Assembly: GCF_900109855.1 (NCBI RefSeq)
Contig: NZ_FOBO01000004.1
Coordinates: forward strand, 208,673-272,672
From: Roseovarius tolerans
GTDB taxonomy: Bacteria; Pseudomonadota; Alphaproteobacteria; Rhodobacterales; Rhodobacteraceae
DNA length: 64,000 nucleotides
Direction of reading: 5' to 3'
The notes below the pieces were generated by a model. It was not told the origin of the DNA. It was given only the letters and a program-made list of their open reading frames with translations, and ran no database searches. How positions within the stretch are numbered: position 1 is the first letter of the stretch; each line of letters starts with the position of its first letter. A program made the translations under genes and the position numbers. Positions 52,680 through 63,037 of the stretch are shown piece by piece.

Positions 52680-54978
52680 AGCGGTTGTCGCGGGGAAAAC
52701 CGCGCGGGGCCATGCGGCCCGAGCTGGCGCGTTTGGCGCGCCATTCGGTCAGGTCGGTCTCGGTGCGCGTGCGCCCCGCCGGATCGCGCCAGCTGAGGCC
52801 CTCGGAGAGGCTGAAGGTGGTGGCATCCGACAGCCCGCCATCCTTGTATTTCTGCAGCCGCACCCCCTTGCCGCGGGTCAGTTCCGGCAACTCATCAAGG
52901 GCGAAGACCAGAACCTTGCGGTTTTCGCCGACGCAGGCGACGTGATCGCCGCTCACCGGGCGGCAGACCTGCGCGCGGGCGGGCTCGCGCAGGTTCAGCA
53001 CCTGCTTGCCGCTGCGGGTCTGGGCGACGATCTCGTCCTCGGGCACGACAAAGCCATCGCCCGCCGAGGAGGCCACGAGCAGCTTGCGGCCCGGTTTGTG
53101 GATGAGCAGATCGACGATCCCGGCTTCGTTGGGCAGATCGACGATCAGGCGCAGCGGCTCGCCCATGCCGCGCCCGCCGGGCAGGTTGGCGGCTGAGAGC
53201 GTGTAGAAGCGCCCGTTGCTGCCGAAGACAAGGATGCGGTCCGTCGTTTCGGCGTGGAACATGAAGCGCGGGGCGTCGCCGTCCTTGAACTTCAACTCGC
53301 GACCCAGGTCGATATGGCCGGTGAGGGCGCGAATCCAGCCCATCTGGCTGCAGACCACGGTGATCGGCTCGCGGTCGATCATCGCCTCGAGCGGCACATC
53401 CTCGATCTTGCCCGCCTCGGCGAATTGCGTGCGGCGGGCGCCGATGGGATGATCCTTGCCGAAGGTCTTTTTCACCTCGCGCAGCTGGTCGGCGACCGCA
53501 GCCCATTGCAGGGATACGTCGTCGAGCAGGTCCTCGAGCCCGGCGCGTTCTTCCATCAGCGCGTCGCGCTCGCGCTTGAGCTCCATTTCCTCGAGCCGGC
53601 GCAGGCTGCGCAGGCGCATGTTGAGAATGGCCTCGGCCTGCACGTCCGCCAGCCCCTCCTCATCGGTGGGGGCGGGGGGCACGTAATCGGCCTCGGAGGT
53701 GGCGCGGGTGAACGTGCGGCCCCAATCCTCGCGCATCAGCGCCGGTTTGGGCTCTTCGTCATAGCGGATGATGTCGATAACCCGGTCGAGGTTGAGGAAG
53801 GCGACGATCAGACCTTCCAGCACTTCGAGCCGGTGGTCGATCTTTTCCATCCGGTGCTGCGAGCGGCGCAGTAGCACCTCCTGCCGGAAATCGAGGAAGG
53901 CGCGCAGCACCTCTTTGAGCGAGCAGACCCGCGGCGTCACCCCGTCGACCAGCACGTTCATGTTGAGCGAGAAGCGCAGTTCCAGGTCGGAATTGCGATA
54001 CATCAGCCCCATCAGGACCTCGGGATCGACGTTCTTCGAACGCGGCTCGAGGATGAGGCGCACGTCATCGGTGCTCTCGTCGCGGACATCGGCGAGGACG
54101 GGGATCTTGCGGGTCTGGATCAGTTCGGCGATGCGCTCGATCAGCTTGGATTTCTGCACCTGGTAGGGAATTTCGGTGACCACGATCTGCCATTGGCCGC
54201 GGCCCATATCCTCGACCTCCCACTTGCAGCGCAGGCGGAACGCGCCGCGTCCGGTGCGGTAGGCCTGCGCGATGCTCTCGGGTGGCTCGACGATGACGCC
54301 GCCGGTGGGGAAATCGGGGCCGGGGATGTAGTTCAGCAGGGTGTCGTCGCGCGCATCGGGCGTCTTGATCAGGTGAATGCAGGCGTCGATCAATTCGGCG
54401 ATGTTATGCGGCGGGATGTTGGTGGCCATGCCGACGGCAATCCCCGACGAGCCGTTGGCCAGCAGGTTCGGGAAGGCGGCGGGCAGCACCACCGGCTCGC
54501 GCAGGGTGCCGTCGTAGTTGTCGCGGTAATCAACCGCATCCTCGGCGAGGCCGTCGAGCAGCGCCTCGGCAAAGGGCGTCATCCGCGCCTCGGTGTAGCG
54601 CGAGGCGGCGGGGTTGTCGCCGTCGATATTGCCGAAATTGCCCTGGCCGTCCACCAGCGGGTAGCGCACCGCGAAATCTTGTGCGAGGCGGGCCATGGCA
54701 TCGTAGATCGCGGCATCGCCATGCGGGTGATAGTTGCCCATTACGTCGCCGGAAATCTTGGCGGATTTGCGAAATCCCCCGGTGCTGGCAAGCCTCAGTT
54801 CGCGCATCGCGTAGAGGATGCGCCGGTGCACCGGCTTCAACCCGTCGCGCGCATCGGGCAGCGCGCGATGCATGATCGTCGAGAGCGCATAGGTCAGGTA
54901 GCGGTCGCCGATGGCACGGCGCAGCGGCTCTGATGTCGCTTCGGGCATCATGTTGGGGTCGTCGATCAAATCACTCAT
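52672..54978 (-). CDS. parC: DNA topoisomerase IV subunit A
   Basis: A 768-residue type IIA topoisomerase A subunit. The winged helix contains DARDGLKPVHRRILYAMREL; the catalytic Tyr is at about residue 128 in AASRYTEARM. The quinolone-resistance region GNYHPHGDAAIYDAMARLAQ is intact. The C-terminal half has the beta-pinwheel repeats (GKGVRLQKYKDGG). The spacing and the missing long GyrA tail point to ParC rather than GyrA. It decatenates daughter chromosomes with ParE. Confidence 0.93.
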   Translation of the reverse strand: MSDLIDDPNMMPEATSEPLRRAIGDRYLTYALSTIMHRALPDARDGLKPVHRRILYAMRELRLASTGGFRKSAKISGDVMGNYHPHGDAAIYDAMARLAQDFAVRYPLVDGQGNFGNIDGDNPAASRYTEARMTPFAEALLDGLAEDAVDYRDNYDGTLREPVVLPAAFPNLLANGSSGIAVGMATNIPPHNIAELIDACIHLIKTPDARDDTLLNYIPGPDFPTGGVIVEPPESIAQAYRTGRGAFRLRCKWEVEDMGRGQWQIVVTEIPYQVQKSKLIERIAELIQTRKIPVLADVRDESTDDVRLILEPRSKNVDPEVLMGLMYRNSDLELRFSLNMNVLVDGVTPRVCSLKEVLRAFLDFRQEVLLRRSQHRMEKIDHRLEVLEGLIVAFLNLDRVIDIIRYDEEPKPALMREDWGRTFTRATSEADYVPPAPTDEEGLADVQAEAILNMRLRSLRRLEEMELKRERDALMEERAGLEDLLDDVSLQWAAVADQLREVKKTFGKDHPIGARRTQFAEAGKIEDVPLEAMIDREPITVVCSQMGWIRALTGHIDLGRELKFKDGDAPRFMFHAETTDRILVFGSNGRFYTLSAANLPGGRGMGEPLRLIVDLPNEAGIVDLLIHKPGRKLLVASSAGDGFVVPEDEIVAQTRSGKQVLNLREPARAQVCRPVSGDHVACVGENRKVLVFALDELPELTRGKGVRLQKYKDGGLSDATTFSLSEGLSWRDPAGRTRTETDLTEWRAKRASSGRMAPRGFPRDNRFN

Positions 54979-55136
54979 GGATATTGTGATATCGCCACTG
55001 GAATGCACCGTAAAGCGGGGATCGGGGCAGGCGGCGTAAACTTTCCTGATTTTCCCCGTCGCGGGAACGCGCGAATCGGCTATTATGAGGTAGCTGCCAA
55101 GCTTTTTGACATGTGTGTGTAATCGGGGGATGCGCG

Positions 55137-55784
55137 ATGTGGCGCTTTATTTTGCTGAGCTTTGTTTTTCTGGGCTGGGGATTTTACGAGATGAGTGGCG
55201 GGGCGGAGTATCGTCCTTCGGCCAACTCCATTCAGATGCGGGCGACGCTCGACAATCAAAGACCGAAACCGCGCCCGCTGCGGGTGAACGTGATCGAGAT
55301 CGCGCAGGACGGCCTGCTGCAGCCCGACACGCGGGTGACGCGCACGGTCACCTCGCTGCATGGTCTGGGTCTGACCATGGGACAGCGGGTGGAAGTGACA
55401 CTCGCCTCGGCGGCGGAGGGTGACGTGTCCCGGCCCTCTGCCGCCGTCGAACCTGTCGAACCTGATCTTGCCGGGCCCGAGACCCCCGAGATCACGGTGC
55501 CGACCGTCGCCGTTGCGCGCAGCGAAACGCCCATCGGCGTGGCGGTGCCCGGTGACGCGGTGTCGTCATTCGCGCCGGTGACCGAGACGCGCCGTGTTGC
55601 GGGCACATCCGTCAACCTGCGCACCGGGCCGGGCACCGCCTTTGGCGCGATCACCAGTCTTGCACGCGGGACCGAGGTGATCGTGCTGCGTGATCCGGGC
55701 AATGGCTGGATCAAGCTGCGGGTGGCCGGGACGGGGCGCATTGGGTGGATGGCCGACCGGCTTTTGACGGTGGCGTCCGAGTAG
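55137..55784 (+). CDS. membrane-anchored SH3b-domain protein
   Basis: A 215-residue protein starting MWRFILLSFVFLGWGFYEMS, an N-terminal anchor or signal. A long Pro/Val/Glu-rich linker (about 85-140) leads to a bacterial SH3 domain at about 145-213 (TSVNLRTGPGTAFGAITSLA, then GNGWIKLRVAGTGRIGWMAD). SH3b domains bind peptidoglycan or peptides. It is a lone gene between parC (divergent) and an SDR gene; function unknown. Confidence 0.8.
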   Translation: MWRFILLSFVFLGWGFYEMSGGAEYRPSANSIQMRATLDNQRPKPRPLRVNVIEIAQDGLLQPDTRVTRTVTSLHGLGLTMGQRVEVTLASAAEGDVSRPSAAVEPVEPDLAGPETPEITVPTVAVARSETPIGVAVPGDAVSSFAPVTETRRVAGTSVNLRTGPGTAFGAITSLARGTEVIVLRDPGNGWIKLRVAGTGRIGWMADRLLTVASE

Positions 55785-55822
55785 GCTTGCGTTGCGGGCA
55801 GGGACCGGTCACAAACCCCGCC

Positions 55823-56650
55823 ATGAGCAAGAAAACTATCCTGATCACCGGGTGCTCGTCGGGCATCGGATATGACGCGGCGCACAGGTTGCGGGAGCGA
55901 GGCTGGCGGGTGTTTGCCGCCTGCCGCGCGCAGGCCGATTGCGACCGGCTGCGCGGCGAGGGGTTCGAGGCCCCGCGCATCGACTACGAGGACGAGGCCA
56001 GCATCGCCTCTGGCCTCGCCGAGGTGCTGGAGGCCACGGGCGGGCGGCTTGATGCGTTGTTCAACAACGGGGCCTATGCTGTGCCCGGCCCGGTCGAGGA
56101 TGTGCCGACCGAGGCGCTGCGCACGATCTTTCAGGCCAACCTGATCGGTTGGCATGATCTGACGCGGCAAGTGATCCCGGTGATGCGCGCGCAGGGGCAT
56201 GGCCGGATCGTGCAATGCTCGTCGGTGCTTGGCCTCGTGGCGATGAAATGGCGCGGTGCCTATGTGGCGACCAAGTTCGCGCTGGAGGGTCTGAGCGATG
56301 CGATGCGGATGGAGCTGTCGGGGACCGGCATAGCGGTGTCGATCCTCGATCCCGGACCGATCGAGACGGCGTTTCGCCAGAATGCGATCAAGCAGTTCGA
56401 GAAGTGGATCGACTGGGAAAACTCGCTTCGCGTGGAGGAATATCGTGCCGATCTTTTGACGCAGCTTTACGAGGGCAGCAGCAAGGGGCCGCAATGGCCG
56501 GCAGGGGCGGTCACGAAGAAACTGGTGCATGCGCTCGAGGCCACGCGCCCCAAGCCGCGCTATTATGTGACAACACCGACCTATGTAATGGGCGTGCTGC
56601 GCCGGGTTCTGCCTGCGCGCGCGCTCGACTGGATCATATCCAAGGGCTGA
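55823..56650 (+). CDS. short-chain dehydrogenase/reductase
   Basis: A 275-residue classical SDR: ILITGCSSGIGYDAAHRL, NNGAY, Ser in IVQCSSVLG and the catalytic Y-x3-K in GAYVATKFALEGL. The C-terminal tail (KPRYYVTTPTYVMGVLRRVL) matches the subgroup of SDRs active on steroids or fatty derivatives. The start is the ATG 38 bp after the previous stop. Substrate unknown. Confidence 0.88.
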   Translation: MSKKTILITGCSSGIGYDAAHRLRERGWRVFAACRAQADCDRLRGEGFEAPRIDYEDEASIASGLAEVLEATGGRLDALFNNGAYAVPGPVEDVPTEALRTIFQANLIGWHDLTRQVIPVMRAQGHGRIVQCSSVLGLVAMKWRGAYVATKFALEGLSDAMRMELSGTGIAVSILDPGPIETAFRQNAIKQFEKWIDWENSLRVEEYRADLLTQLYEGSSKGPQWPAGAVTKKLVHALEATRPKPRYYVTTPTYVMGVLRRVLPARALDWIISKG

Positions 56651-56752
56651 GCTGTGCGGCTGTCAGGGCGGCCCGCGTCACATTTTCTCTTTCGCTTTTG
56701 GCCGCGCCCCGCCTAGATGTGCCCCACGAGACCGACTCGGAAAGGACGCCTT

Positions 56753-56959
56753 ATGTGGAAAGACCCGTTATTCCTGCTTGTGGCTGCGGGCTGTGCCGTC
56801 GTGGCGATCATCCTTATCCGCGGCATTGCCACCTTCGGCAAGGAAGGGGTGGAGAATGCCAAACGGTCCAACAAGTACATGCGGTGGCGGCTGATTGCGC
56901 AGTTCGTGGCCATCGTTCTCATTCTGATTTTCGTTTATTTCCGCAGGCAGGGAGGCTGA
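56753..56959 (+). CDS. HIG1-type twin-transmembrane protein
   Basis: A 68-residue protein with two hydrophobic spans: FLLVAAGCAVVAIILIRG, then a polar turn GKEGVENAKRSNKYMRWRL and a second span QFVAIVLILIFVYF. Pattern and length match the HIG1/twin-TM family known in mitochondria and alphaproteobacteria around respiratory complexes. The ATG follows AAAGGACG. It is 4 bp upstream of the adenosyltransferase gene. Confidence 0.85.
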   Translation: MWKDPLFLLVAAGCAVVAIILIRGIATFGKEGVENAKRSNKYMRWRLIAQFVAIVLILIFVYFRRQGG

Positions 56960-56963
56960 GCCG

Positions 56964-57536
56964 ATGGTGGTTCTCAACAAGATTTACACGCGCACCGGGG
57001 ACGCGGGCGAAACCGCGCTGGGCAATGGCACGCGGGTGGCCAAGCATTCGGCGCGGGTCACGGCCTATGGCACCGTCGATGAGCTGAACGCGACGCTTGG
57101 CCTTGCACGGCTGCATGCCTCGGGTGAGACCGACGCGGCGCTGGCGCGCATTCAGAACGACCTCTTTGATCTGGGGGCCGATCTTTGTCGCCCGGACATG
57201 CAAAAGGACGAAGAGTCCGAATATCCGGTGCTGCGCATGGTGCCCGCGCAGGTTGACCGGCTGGAGGCCGAGATCGACGCGATGAACAAGCATCTGGAGC
57301 CGCTCCGCAGTTTCATCCTGCCCGGCGGCAGCGCGCTCTCGGCGCATCTGCATCTCTGCCGCACCGTGTCGCGCCGGGCCGAGCGGCTGACGGTGGAGTT
57401 GTCGGCACTGGAACATGTGAACGACGCTGCCGTGCGTTATCTCAACCGGCTGAGCGACTGGTTCTTTGTCGCCGCCCGGATGGCAAATGACGGCGGCAAG
57501 GAGGATGTGCTGTGGGTTCCGGGCGCTAACCGCTGA
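56964..57536 (+). CDS. cob(I)alamin adenosyltransferase, PduO type
   Basis: A 190-residue PduO-type ATR. Motifs: NKIYTRTGDAGETALGNGTR (ATP binding), AYGTVDELNATLGLARL, and the helix with SALSAHLHLCRTVSRRAERL; FILPGGSALSAH is the conserved centre. It converts cob(I)alamin to adenosylcobalamin, the cofactor of methylmalonyl-CoA mutase and ribonucleotide reductase. It lies upstream of etfBA with a 170-bp gap. Confidence 0.93.
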   Translation: MVVLNKIYTRTGDAGETALGNGTRVAKHSARVTAYGTVDELNATLGLARLHASGETDAALARIQNDLFDLGADLCRPDMQKDEESEYPVLRMVPAQVDRLEAEIDAMNKHLEPLRSFILPGGSALSAHLHLCRTVSRRAERLTVELSALEHVNDAAVRYLNRLSDWFFVAARMANDGGKEDVLWVPGANR

Positions 57537-57704
57537 AACACTCCTGCAACGATCCTGTCGTGAAAAGCCCGAAACGCGACGTCGCCGGGCTCTGACGTGA
57601 CGATTTTACTCTGTTTTCGCGCGGCCTGACCCGGTATCAACGCGCGAGACGAATAAGACGAAGAGTCGGACCGGCTCTTCACCACTTTAAGGGAGACCAT
57701 GCCA

Positions 57705-58463
57705 ATGAAGGTTCTAGTGCCTGTCAAACGCGTGATCGACTATAACGTGAAGGTTCGCGTCAAGGCGGACGGAAGCGGTGTCGATCTTGCCAATGTGAAG
57801 ATGTCGATGAACCCGTTCGACGAGATTGCCGTCGAAGAGGCGATTCGCCTGAAAGAGGCGGGCAAGGCCGACGAGGTGATCGCCGTCTCCATCGGCGTGA
57901 AGCAGGCGCAGGAAACGCTGCGCACCGCATTGGCCATGGGCGCGGATCGCGCGATCCTCGTGGTTGCCGCCGACGATGTGCATCAGGATATCGAGCCTTT
58001 GTCCGTGGCGAAAATCCTTGCGAAAATCGTTGAGGAAGAGGCCCCCGGCCTCGTGCTTTGCGGCAAGCAGGCGATCGACAATGACATGAACGCCACCGGG
58101 CAGATGCTCTCGGCGCTGCTGGGCTGGTCGCAGGCGACGTTTGCCTCAAAACTGGAGATCGAGGGCGACAGCGCGCTCGTGACCCGTGAGGTCGATGGCG
58201 GCTTGCAGACGATCAAGGTGGGCATGCCCGCCATCGTCACGGTCGACCTGCGCCTCAACGAGCCGCGCTATGCCAGCCTTCCCAACATCATGAAGGCGAA
58301 GAAAAAGCCGCTCGATGAGAAGACCGCCGCCGGTTACGGTGTGGACGTGACACCGCGTCTGGAAGTTACCGGCACGGCAGAGCCCGAGGCTCGCAAGGCC
58401 GGCGAAATCGTGGGCTCGGTCGATGAGCTTGTTGCGAAACTCAAGGAAGCGGGGGCCGTCTGA
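57705..58463 (+). CDS. etfB: electron transfer flavoprotein beta subunit
   Basis: A 252-residue Etf[21 protein letters not shown] is the usual N-terminus; an ATG two codons earlier, 3 bases after GGGAG, is also possible. It has [20 protein letters not shown], the AMP/FAD region [12 protein letters not shown] and [13 protein letters not shown]. It carries electrons from acyl-CoA dehydrogenases to ETF-QO together with EtfA. It overlaps etfA by one base. Confidence 0.97.
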   Translation: MKVLVPVKRVIDYNVKVRVKADGSGVDLANVKMSMNPFDEIAVEEAIRLKEAGKADEVIAVSIGVKQAQETLRTALAMGADRAILVVAADDVHQDIEPLSVAKILAKIVEEEAPGLVLCGKQAIDNDMNATGQMLSALLGWSQATFASKLEIEGDSALVTREVDGGLQTIKVGMPAIVTVDLRLNEPRYASLPNIMKAKKKPLDEKTAAGYGVDVTPRLEVTGTAEPEARKAGEIVGSVDELVAKLKEAGAV

Positions 58464-59389
58464 TGTCTGTACTTCTTCTTGCCGAAGTCACCGATGGTGA
58501 CCTCAATCTCGATGCGACCTCCAAGGCGGTTACCGCCTCTGCGAAACTGGGCGATGTGACGGTGCTCTGTGCCGGGGCCTCTGCGGCGGCGGCGGGCGAG
58601 GCGGCGGCCAAGATCGCCGGTGTCGCCAAGGTGCTGGTGGCCGAGGATGCCTCGCTCGGTCATCGTCTGGCCGAGCCGACGGCGGCGCTGATCGTCAGCC
58701 TCGCGGGGGATTACAGCCACATCGTGGCCCCGGCCACGACCGACGCCAAGAACGTGCTGCCGCGCGTCGCGGCGCTCCTGGATGTGATGGTGATCTCCGA
58801 TGCCTCCGGCGTGGTCGATGCCGACACGTTCGAGCGGCCGATCTACGCGGGCAACGCGATCCAGACCGTGAAATCGCGCGATGCCAAGAAGGTCATCAGC
58901 TTCCGCACCTCGACGTTTGATGCGGCGGGCGAACAGGCGGCGGCCCCGGTCGAGACCATCTCGGCAGCGGACAATCCGGGCCTGAGCGAATGGGTCGAGG
59001 ACAAGGTGGCTGCAAGCGACCGCCCCGAACTCACCTCGGCGGGCGTCGTGGTCTCGGGCGGTCGCGGTGTCGGCAGCCAGGACGATTTCGCGCTGATCGA
59101 GAAGCTGGCGGACAAGCTGGGCGCTGCCGTGGGCGCAAGCCGGGCCGCGGTCGATTCGGGCTATGCGCCGAATGACTGGCAGGTTGGTCAGACCGGCAAG
59201 GTCGTAGCCCCCGATCTCTATGTCGCCGTCGGCATCTCGGGTGCGATTCAGCACCTCGCCGGCATGAAGGACAGCAAGATCATCGTCGCGATCAACAAGG
59301 ACGAAGAGGCGCCGATCTTTCAGGTTGCCGATTACGGGCTGGTGGCCGACCTCTTCACCGCCTTGCCGGAACTGACCGAAAAGCTCTGA
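58463..59389 (+). CDS. etfA: electron transfer flavoprotein alpha subunit
   Basis: A 308-residue EtfA. The C-terminal FAD-binding region includes [60 protein letters not shown] and [20 protein letters not shown]. Start and stop are normal and the gene ends at an ideal terminator. It partners EtfB. Confidence 0.97.
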   Translation: MSVLLLAEVTDGDLNLDATSKAVTASAKLGDVTVLCAGASAAAAGEAAAKIAGVAKVLVAEDASLGHRLAEPTAALIVSLAGDYSHIVAPATTDAKNVLPRVAALLDVMVISDASGVVDADTFERPIYAGNAIQTVKSRDAKKVISFRTSTFDAAGEQAAAPVETISAADNPGLSEWVEDKVAASDRPELTSAGVVVSGGRGVGSQDDFALIEKLADKLGAAVGASRAAVDSGYAPNDWQVGQTGKVVAPDLYVAVGISGAIQHLAGMKDSKIIVAINKDEEAPIFQVADYGLVADLFTALPELTEKL

Positions 59390-59412
59390 GTCCCTTTGAC
59401 ACCGGACCAAGG

Positions 59413-59439
59413 CCCGCGCCCAATCGGCGCGGGTTTTTT
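59413..59439 (+). terminator. etfBA terminator
   Basis: Stem CCCGCGCC/GGCGCGGG with a 5-base loop and six T residues, 24 bp after etfA. Its last base is also the first of the convergent gene's stop codon. Confidence 0.92.
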
Positions 59440-60272
59440 CATGCCTCGGTCAGCGCGCGCAGAGCGGGCAGCAGGGCCTGCGCCGCCTCGGCATGGGCGA
59501 GCGGGCCGGGCAGGTCGGCGGCGGCGCTTTCCTCCATCGGTGAGAAGCGCATGCCACGCGTGCCCTGGTTGCGCGCGGTCTTGCTGATCACCATCTGCGT
59601 CAGGTGGGCGGCGCGCGGGCGGATGGCGCGCATCATCGCAAGGCTCACAAAGGCCGGATCGTCGCAGATCTCTGTGGAATTCGGGTTCGGCCCCGGGGCG
59701 TGATTGGCCAGCCACAACAGAATGACGGGCCGGTCGATAAGAGCGATGGCGCGCTGCATCCGGTCGATCCAGATATCCTGCAGGCTGTCGCGCAACAGCG
59801 TGAAACGCTCCGGCGCGAGAGAGGCAAGCCGCCGCATCATGTGGCGGGTGAAGTGGAATTCGGTAAAGTCCACCTCCGGATAAAGACGGCGCAGCCGGGC
59901 GCTGGCGCTGACAAAGCGGTCGTTGCGGCGCGGATGCACGTCGTAATAGGGGTTCGAGAGGTTCATCGCGCAGGGCACCTGCAGAACCACGGCAGAGGCC
60001 CCACGCACGAGATCCAGCAATCCCGCATCGCGCAGGAAGACGTCCGGCCCGGCATTGGGCAGGCCGAAATTGACGCAAGGCCGACCAAGATCCGCCTCAA
60101 GCCGTTCAGGCCAGGGCCGGTCGAGGAATTTGCCATGCGTCTCGGTGCCGCCCAGACAGGCGACATACTCGCCCGAAAGGTCACGCAGCGGTCCACGAAA
60201 TGTAAGTTTAGACGTGCCGTATCGCACAGGCTTGTAGTCAAGGGGCGTGCGCCCCATGCGTTCGAAGACCAT
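59439..60272 (-). CDS. DUF6473-like protein of unknown function
   Basis: A 277-residue protein starting [19 protein letters not shown]. The pattern [32 protein letters not shown] and [14 protein letters not shown] resembles the DUF6473 family, common in Roseobacter genomes and sometimes found with sulfotransferases or glycosyltransferases. The C-terminal half has an H-x-x-Q helix [20 protein letters not shown]. No enzymatic residues can be assigned. It is convergent with etfA and divergent from the dehydrogenase gene. Confidence 0.65.
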   Translation of the reverse strand: MVFERMGRTPLDYKPVRYGTSKLTFRGPLRDLSGEYVACLGGTETHGKFLDRPWPERLEADLGRPCVNFGLPNAGPDVFLRDAGLLDLVRGASAVVLQVPCAMNLSNPYYDVHPRRNDRFVSASARLRRLYPEVDFTEFHFTRHMMRRLASLAPERFTLLRDSLQDIWIDRMQRAIALIDRPVILLWLANHAPGPNPNSTEICDDPAFVSLAMMRAIRPRAAHLTQMVISKTARNQGTRGMRFSPMEESAAADLPGPLAHAEAAQALLPALRALTEA

Positions 60273-60435
60273 CGGTCCCACCCCTTATATCAAGTCACCC
60301 GGACGCAGGATTTTCCGATTCCCGTTTCCATTCCCTTAAACGTCGAATTCGCGGATAAGTTTAGGCACCTGCGGCCCTTGCGGCCCGGCCCTGCTGGGGC
60401 CTATGCTGGCGCGGCAAAATCACGAGGATCGGGCG

Positions 60436-61311
60436 ATGGAAATCAGGACAATCGGCGTTGTCGGCGCGGGGCAGATGGGCAACGGGATCGCGCATGTCAT
60501 GGCGCTGGCGGGCTACGAGGTGGCGCTGAACGATATCAGCCGCGAGGCGCTCGACAAGGCGATGGCGACGATCCGCAAGAACCTTGACCGGCAGGTGAGC
60601 CGGGAAAAGATCACTCAAGACGAGCTTGAGGTCGCGCTGGCGCGGATCACCACGACGCAAACCCTGACCGATCTGGGCCAGAGCGACCTGATCATCGAGG
60701 CCGCGACCGAGCGCGAGGTCGTGAAACAGGCGATCTTCGACGAGTTGCTGCCGCATCTGGGGCCGCAGACGATCCTGACCTCGAACACCTCGTCGATCTC
60801 GATCACTCGGCTGGCGAGCCGCACCGACCGGCCCGAGAAATTCATGGGGTTCCATTTCATGAACCCGGTGCCGGTGATGCAGTTGGTGGAGCTCATTCGC
60901 GGCATCGCCACCGACAAGGACACGTTCGAGGCCTGCCGCGCGGTGGTGGACAAACTGGGCAAGACGGCGGCCAGCGCCGAGGATTTCCCGGCTTTCATCG
61001 TCAACCGCATCCTGATGCCGATGATCAACGAGGCGGTCTATACGCTCTATGAGGGGGTGGGCAACGTGCAGTCCATCGATCAGTCGCTGAAGCTGGGGGC
61101 CAACCACCCGATGGGGCCGCTGGAACTGGCGGATTTCATCGGGCTCGACACCTGTCTTGCGATTATGAACGTGCTGCATGACGGGCTGGCGGATACCAAG
61201 TACCGGCCCTGTCCGCTGTTGACCAAGTATGTCGAGGCGGGTTGGCTGGGGCGTAAGGCCGGGCGTGGTTTCTATGACTATCGCGGCGAGGAGCCGGTGC
61301 CGACGCGGTGA
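60436..61311 (+). CDS. 3-hydroxybutyryl-CoA dehydrogenase
   Basis: A 291-residue HAD. The NAD motif GVVGAGQMGNGIAHVMALAG is at the N-terminus. Catalytic residues are in SNTSSISITRLASRTDRPEK, the His in GFHFMNPVPVMQLVE, the Glu of LVELIRG and the Asn in NHPMGPLELADFIGLD. It interconverts 3-hydroxybutyryl-CoA and acetoacetyl-CoA in PHB or short-chain fatty-acid metabolism, which ties in with the neighbouring etfBA. Confidence 0.95.
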   Translation: MEIRTIGVVGAGQMGNGIAHVMALAGYEVALNDISREALDKAMATIRKNLDRQVSREKITQDELEVALARITTTQTLTDLGQSDLIIEAATEREVVKQAIFDELLPHLGPQTILTSNTSSISITRLASRTDRPEKFMGFHFMNPVPVMQLVELIRGIATDKDTFEACRAVVDKLGKTAASAEDFPAFIVNRILMPMINEAVYTLYEGVGNVQSIDQSLKLGANHPMGPLELADFIGLDTCLAIMNVLHDGLADTKYRPCPLLTKYVEAGWLGRKAGRGFYDYRGEEPVPTR

Positions 61312-61376
61312 GGGCAGGGGTGGCTTTGAGCTGACATAAGCGACGCCCGCGCGAAACGCACCGAAGGTGCCGCGCG

Positions 61377-61405
61377 ATCGCCGGGCCGTCCCGCGGCCTG
61401 GCGAT
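61377..61405 (+). terminator. GC-rich hairpin after the dehydrogenase gene
   Basis: Arms ATCGCCGGGCCG and CGGCCTGGCGAT pair over 12 bp with one G-T, loop TCCCG. The 3' side has only TTGG, so termination would be weak. It lies 66 bp past the stop codon. Confidence 0.45.
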
Positions 61406-61555
61406 TTGGTCGGGCGCGCAACGTATTGAGGTCACACGGAAGTTGCTGGGATAAAGCACCCTCCACAACCGTTGTATCGCCAGTCCTCGGCCCTGCGATC
61501 ACGCGGCACCTTCTGGCGGGGTGCTATGTCCGCTCCAGTCCAACCCTGCCGCTAC

Positions 61556-62917
61556 TTACACCGCCTCGGCCATCAGCCAGACGCCGCCTTCGGGGCGCAG
61601 GGTGAGGATCATCACCGGGGCGGGATCACGCCCGGGCACCGGCGTGAAGCGAAAGCGGGACAGCAGCGTGGCAAGCACGATCACCGCTTCCTGCAGCGCA
61701 AAGCTCGCTCCGATGCAGATGCGCGGCCCGTCACCGAAGGGCAGGTAGCTGTAGCGCGGGGTGTTTTTGCGGTCGGCAAAGCGATCGGGATCGAAGGCGT
61801 CGGGGGCCTCCCATAGCAGGTGGTTGCGATGCAGCGCGTAGATCGGGATCATCACCGTGTCGCCGGGCCTGATCTCGCGCCCGCAGAGTGTATCGGCCGC
61901 CTGCGCCGTGCGCGAGATCAGGCCCGCAGGCGGATAGAGGCGCAGCGCCTCGTCGATGATCTGACGGATGAAGGGCAGCTTTGCGACGTCCGCGCCGGTG
62001 GCGGCGCGGCCCGCTAGGACCGCTTGCGCCTCGGCGCGGGCGCGGTCCTGCACCTGTTGGTCATAGGCGCAGAGGTAGAGCGACCAGCCGAGCGCGAGGG
62101 CGGTCGTCTCGTGGCCCGCCACGATGAAGGTCAGCAGGTTGTCGCGCAGCTCCGGCGTGCTCATCCGGCGCTTGGTCTCTGGGTCCGCGCCGTCGAGCAG
62201 CAGATCGAGCAGGTCGGGCACCGCGCGGGGGCCGCGCGCGCGGCGCGTCTCGACCGCCTTGTCGGCGGCGTGCTTCATCTCGGCCATCGCGCCGCCCGAC
62301 ATCACCCGCGCCGGGCGCGGCACCCAGTCCGGCAGGCCGAGGATGTCGAAGAGCGACAGGCGGCCCGCCTCGGCGATATAGGCGTCGATGCTGCGATGCA
62401 CCGCGTCGAGATCGAACCCGCCGTCGCCCGAAAAGGTGACATCGGCGATCACGTCGAAGGTGGTGCGCACCATGTCGGCGGCCATGTCGATGGCGCGCGG
62501 CCCGGTCGCGGCGATACGCTCGGCGCTGCGTTCGGCGGCATCGGTCATGACCGGGGCGAGGTTCATCACGTTGCGATGCGAGAACGCGGGGGCCGCTGTG
62601 CGCCTCTGCCAGCGCCAATGCGCGCCCTCGGCAATGAAGAGCGACTCGCCGATCGCCGGGCGCAGCAGGTTCTTGGTGACCAGCGACTTGGGGTAATTGT
62701 CGAGGTTTTCCAGAAGCATGCGCCGGATCGCGTCCGGGTCCATCACCATGTGCCAGCGCTTGCCGGTGCGCCCCGAGACCATCGGCTGGCGGGTGGCGAG
62801 ATCGGGGATGATCGACAGCACGTTGCGCCGCGCCGCACGCAACGATCCCAGCACGCCCAGGGGTTCGGTGACAAGCGGGACACCGACGGGCGGTCGGGTG
62901 ATCTGGCTCTGTGGCAT
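61556..62917 (-). CDS. cytochrome P450
   Basis: A 453-residue soluble P450. It has the I-helix oxygen site AGHETTALALGW, the K-helix ExxR in DEALRLYPP, the PERF-like DAFDPDRF and the haem loop FGDGPRICIG with the ligand Cys. LPFIRQIIDEALRLYPPAG and the overall length match the class close to CYP102/CYP110-like fatty-acid or alkane hydroxylases. No ferredoxin or reductase gene is adjacent. The ATG follows GCAGAGG; the frame is open further upstream but lacks family features there. Confidence 0.92.
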   Translation of the reverse strand: MPQSQITRPPVGVPLVTEPLGVLGSLRAARRNVLSIIPDLATRQPMVSGRTGKRWHMVMDPDAIRRMLLENLDNYPKSLVTKNLLRPAIGESLFIAEGAHWRWQRRTAAPAFSHRNVMNLAPVMTDAAERSAERIAATGPRAIDMAADMVRTTFDVIADVTFSGDGGFDLDAVHRSIDAYIAEAGRLSLFDILGLPDWVPRPARVMSGGAMAEMKHAADKAVETRRARGPRAVPDLLDLLLDGADPETKRRMSTPELRDNLLTFIVAGHETTALALGWSLYLCAYDQQVQDRARAEAQAVLAGRAATGADVAKLPFIRQIIDEALRLYPPAGLISRTAQAADTLCGREIRPGDTVMIPIYALHRNHLLWEAPDAFDPDRFADRKNTPRYSYLPFGDGPRICIGASFALQEAVIVLATLLSRFRFTPVPGRDPAPVMILTLRPEGGVWLMAEAV

Positions 62918-63037
62918 GGGGCACCTCTGCGCGATTGCCCTAGATATAGGATGACGGCCCGATCCGGGCAAATGATTGCGTGCCGCCGCGCTCTGGGGTA
63001 TTGCGGCGCGAGTTTGCCTAGTCCGGGATGATACGGA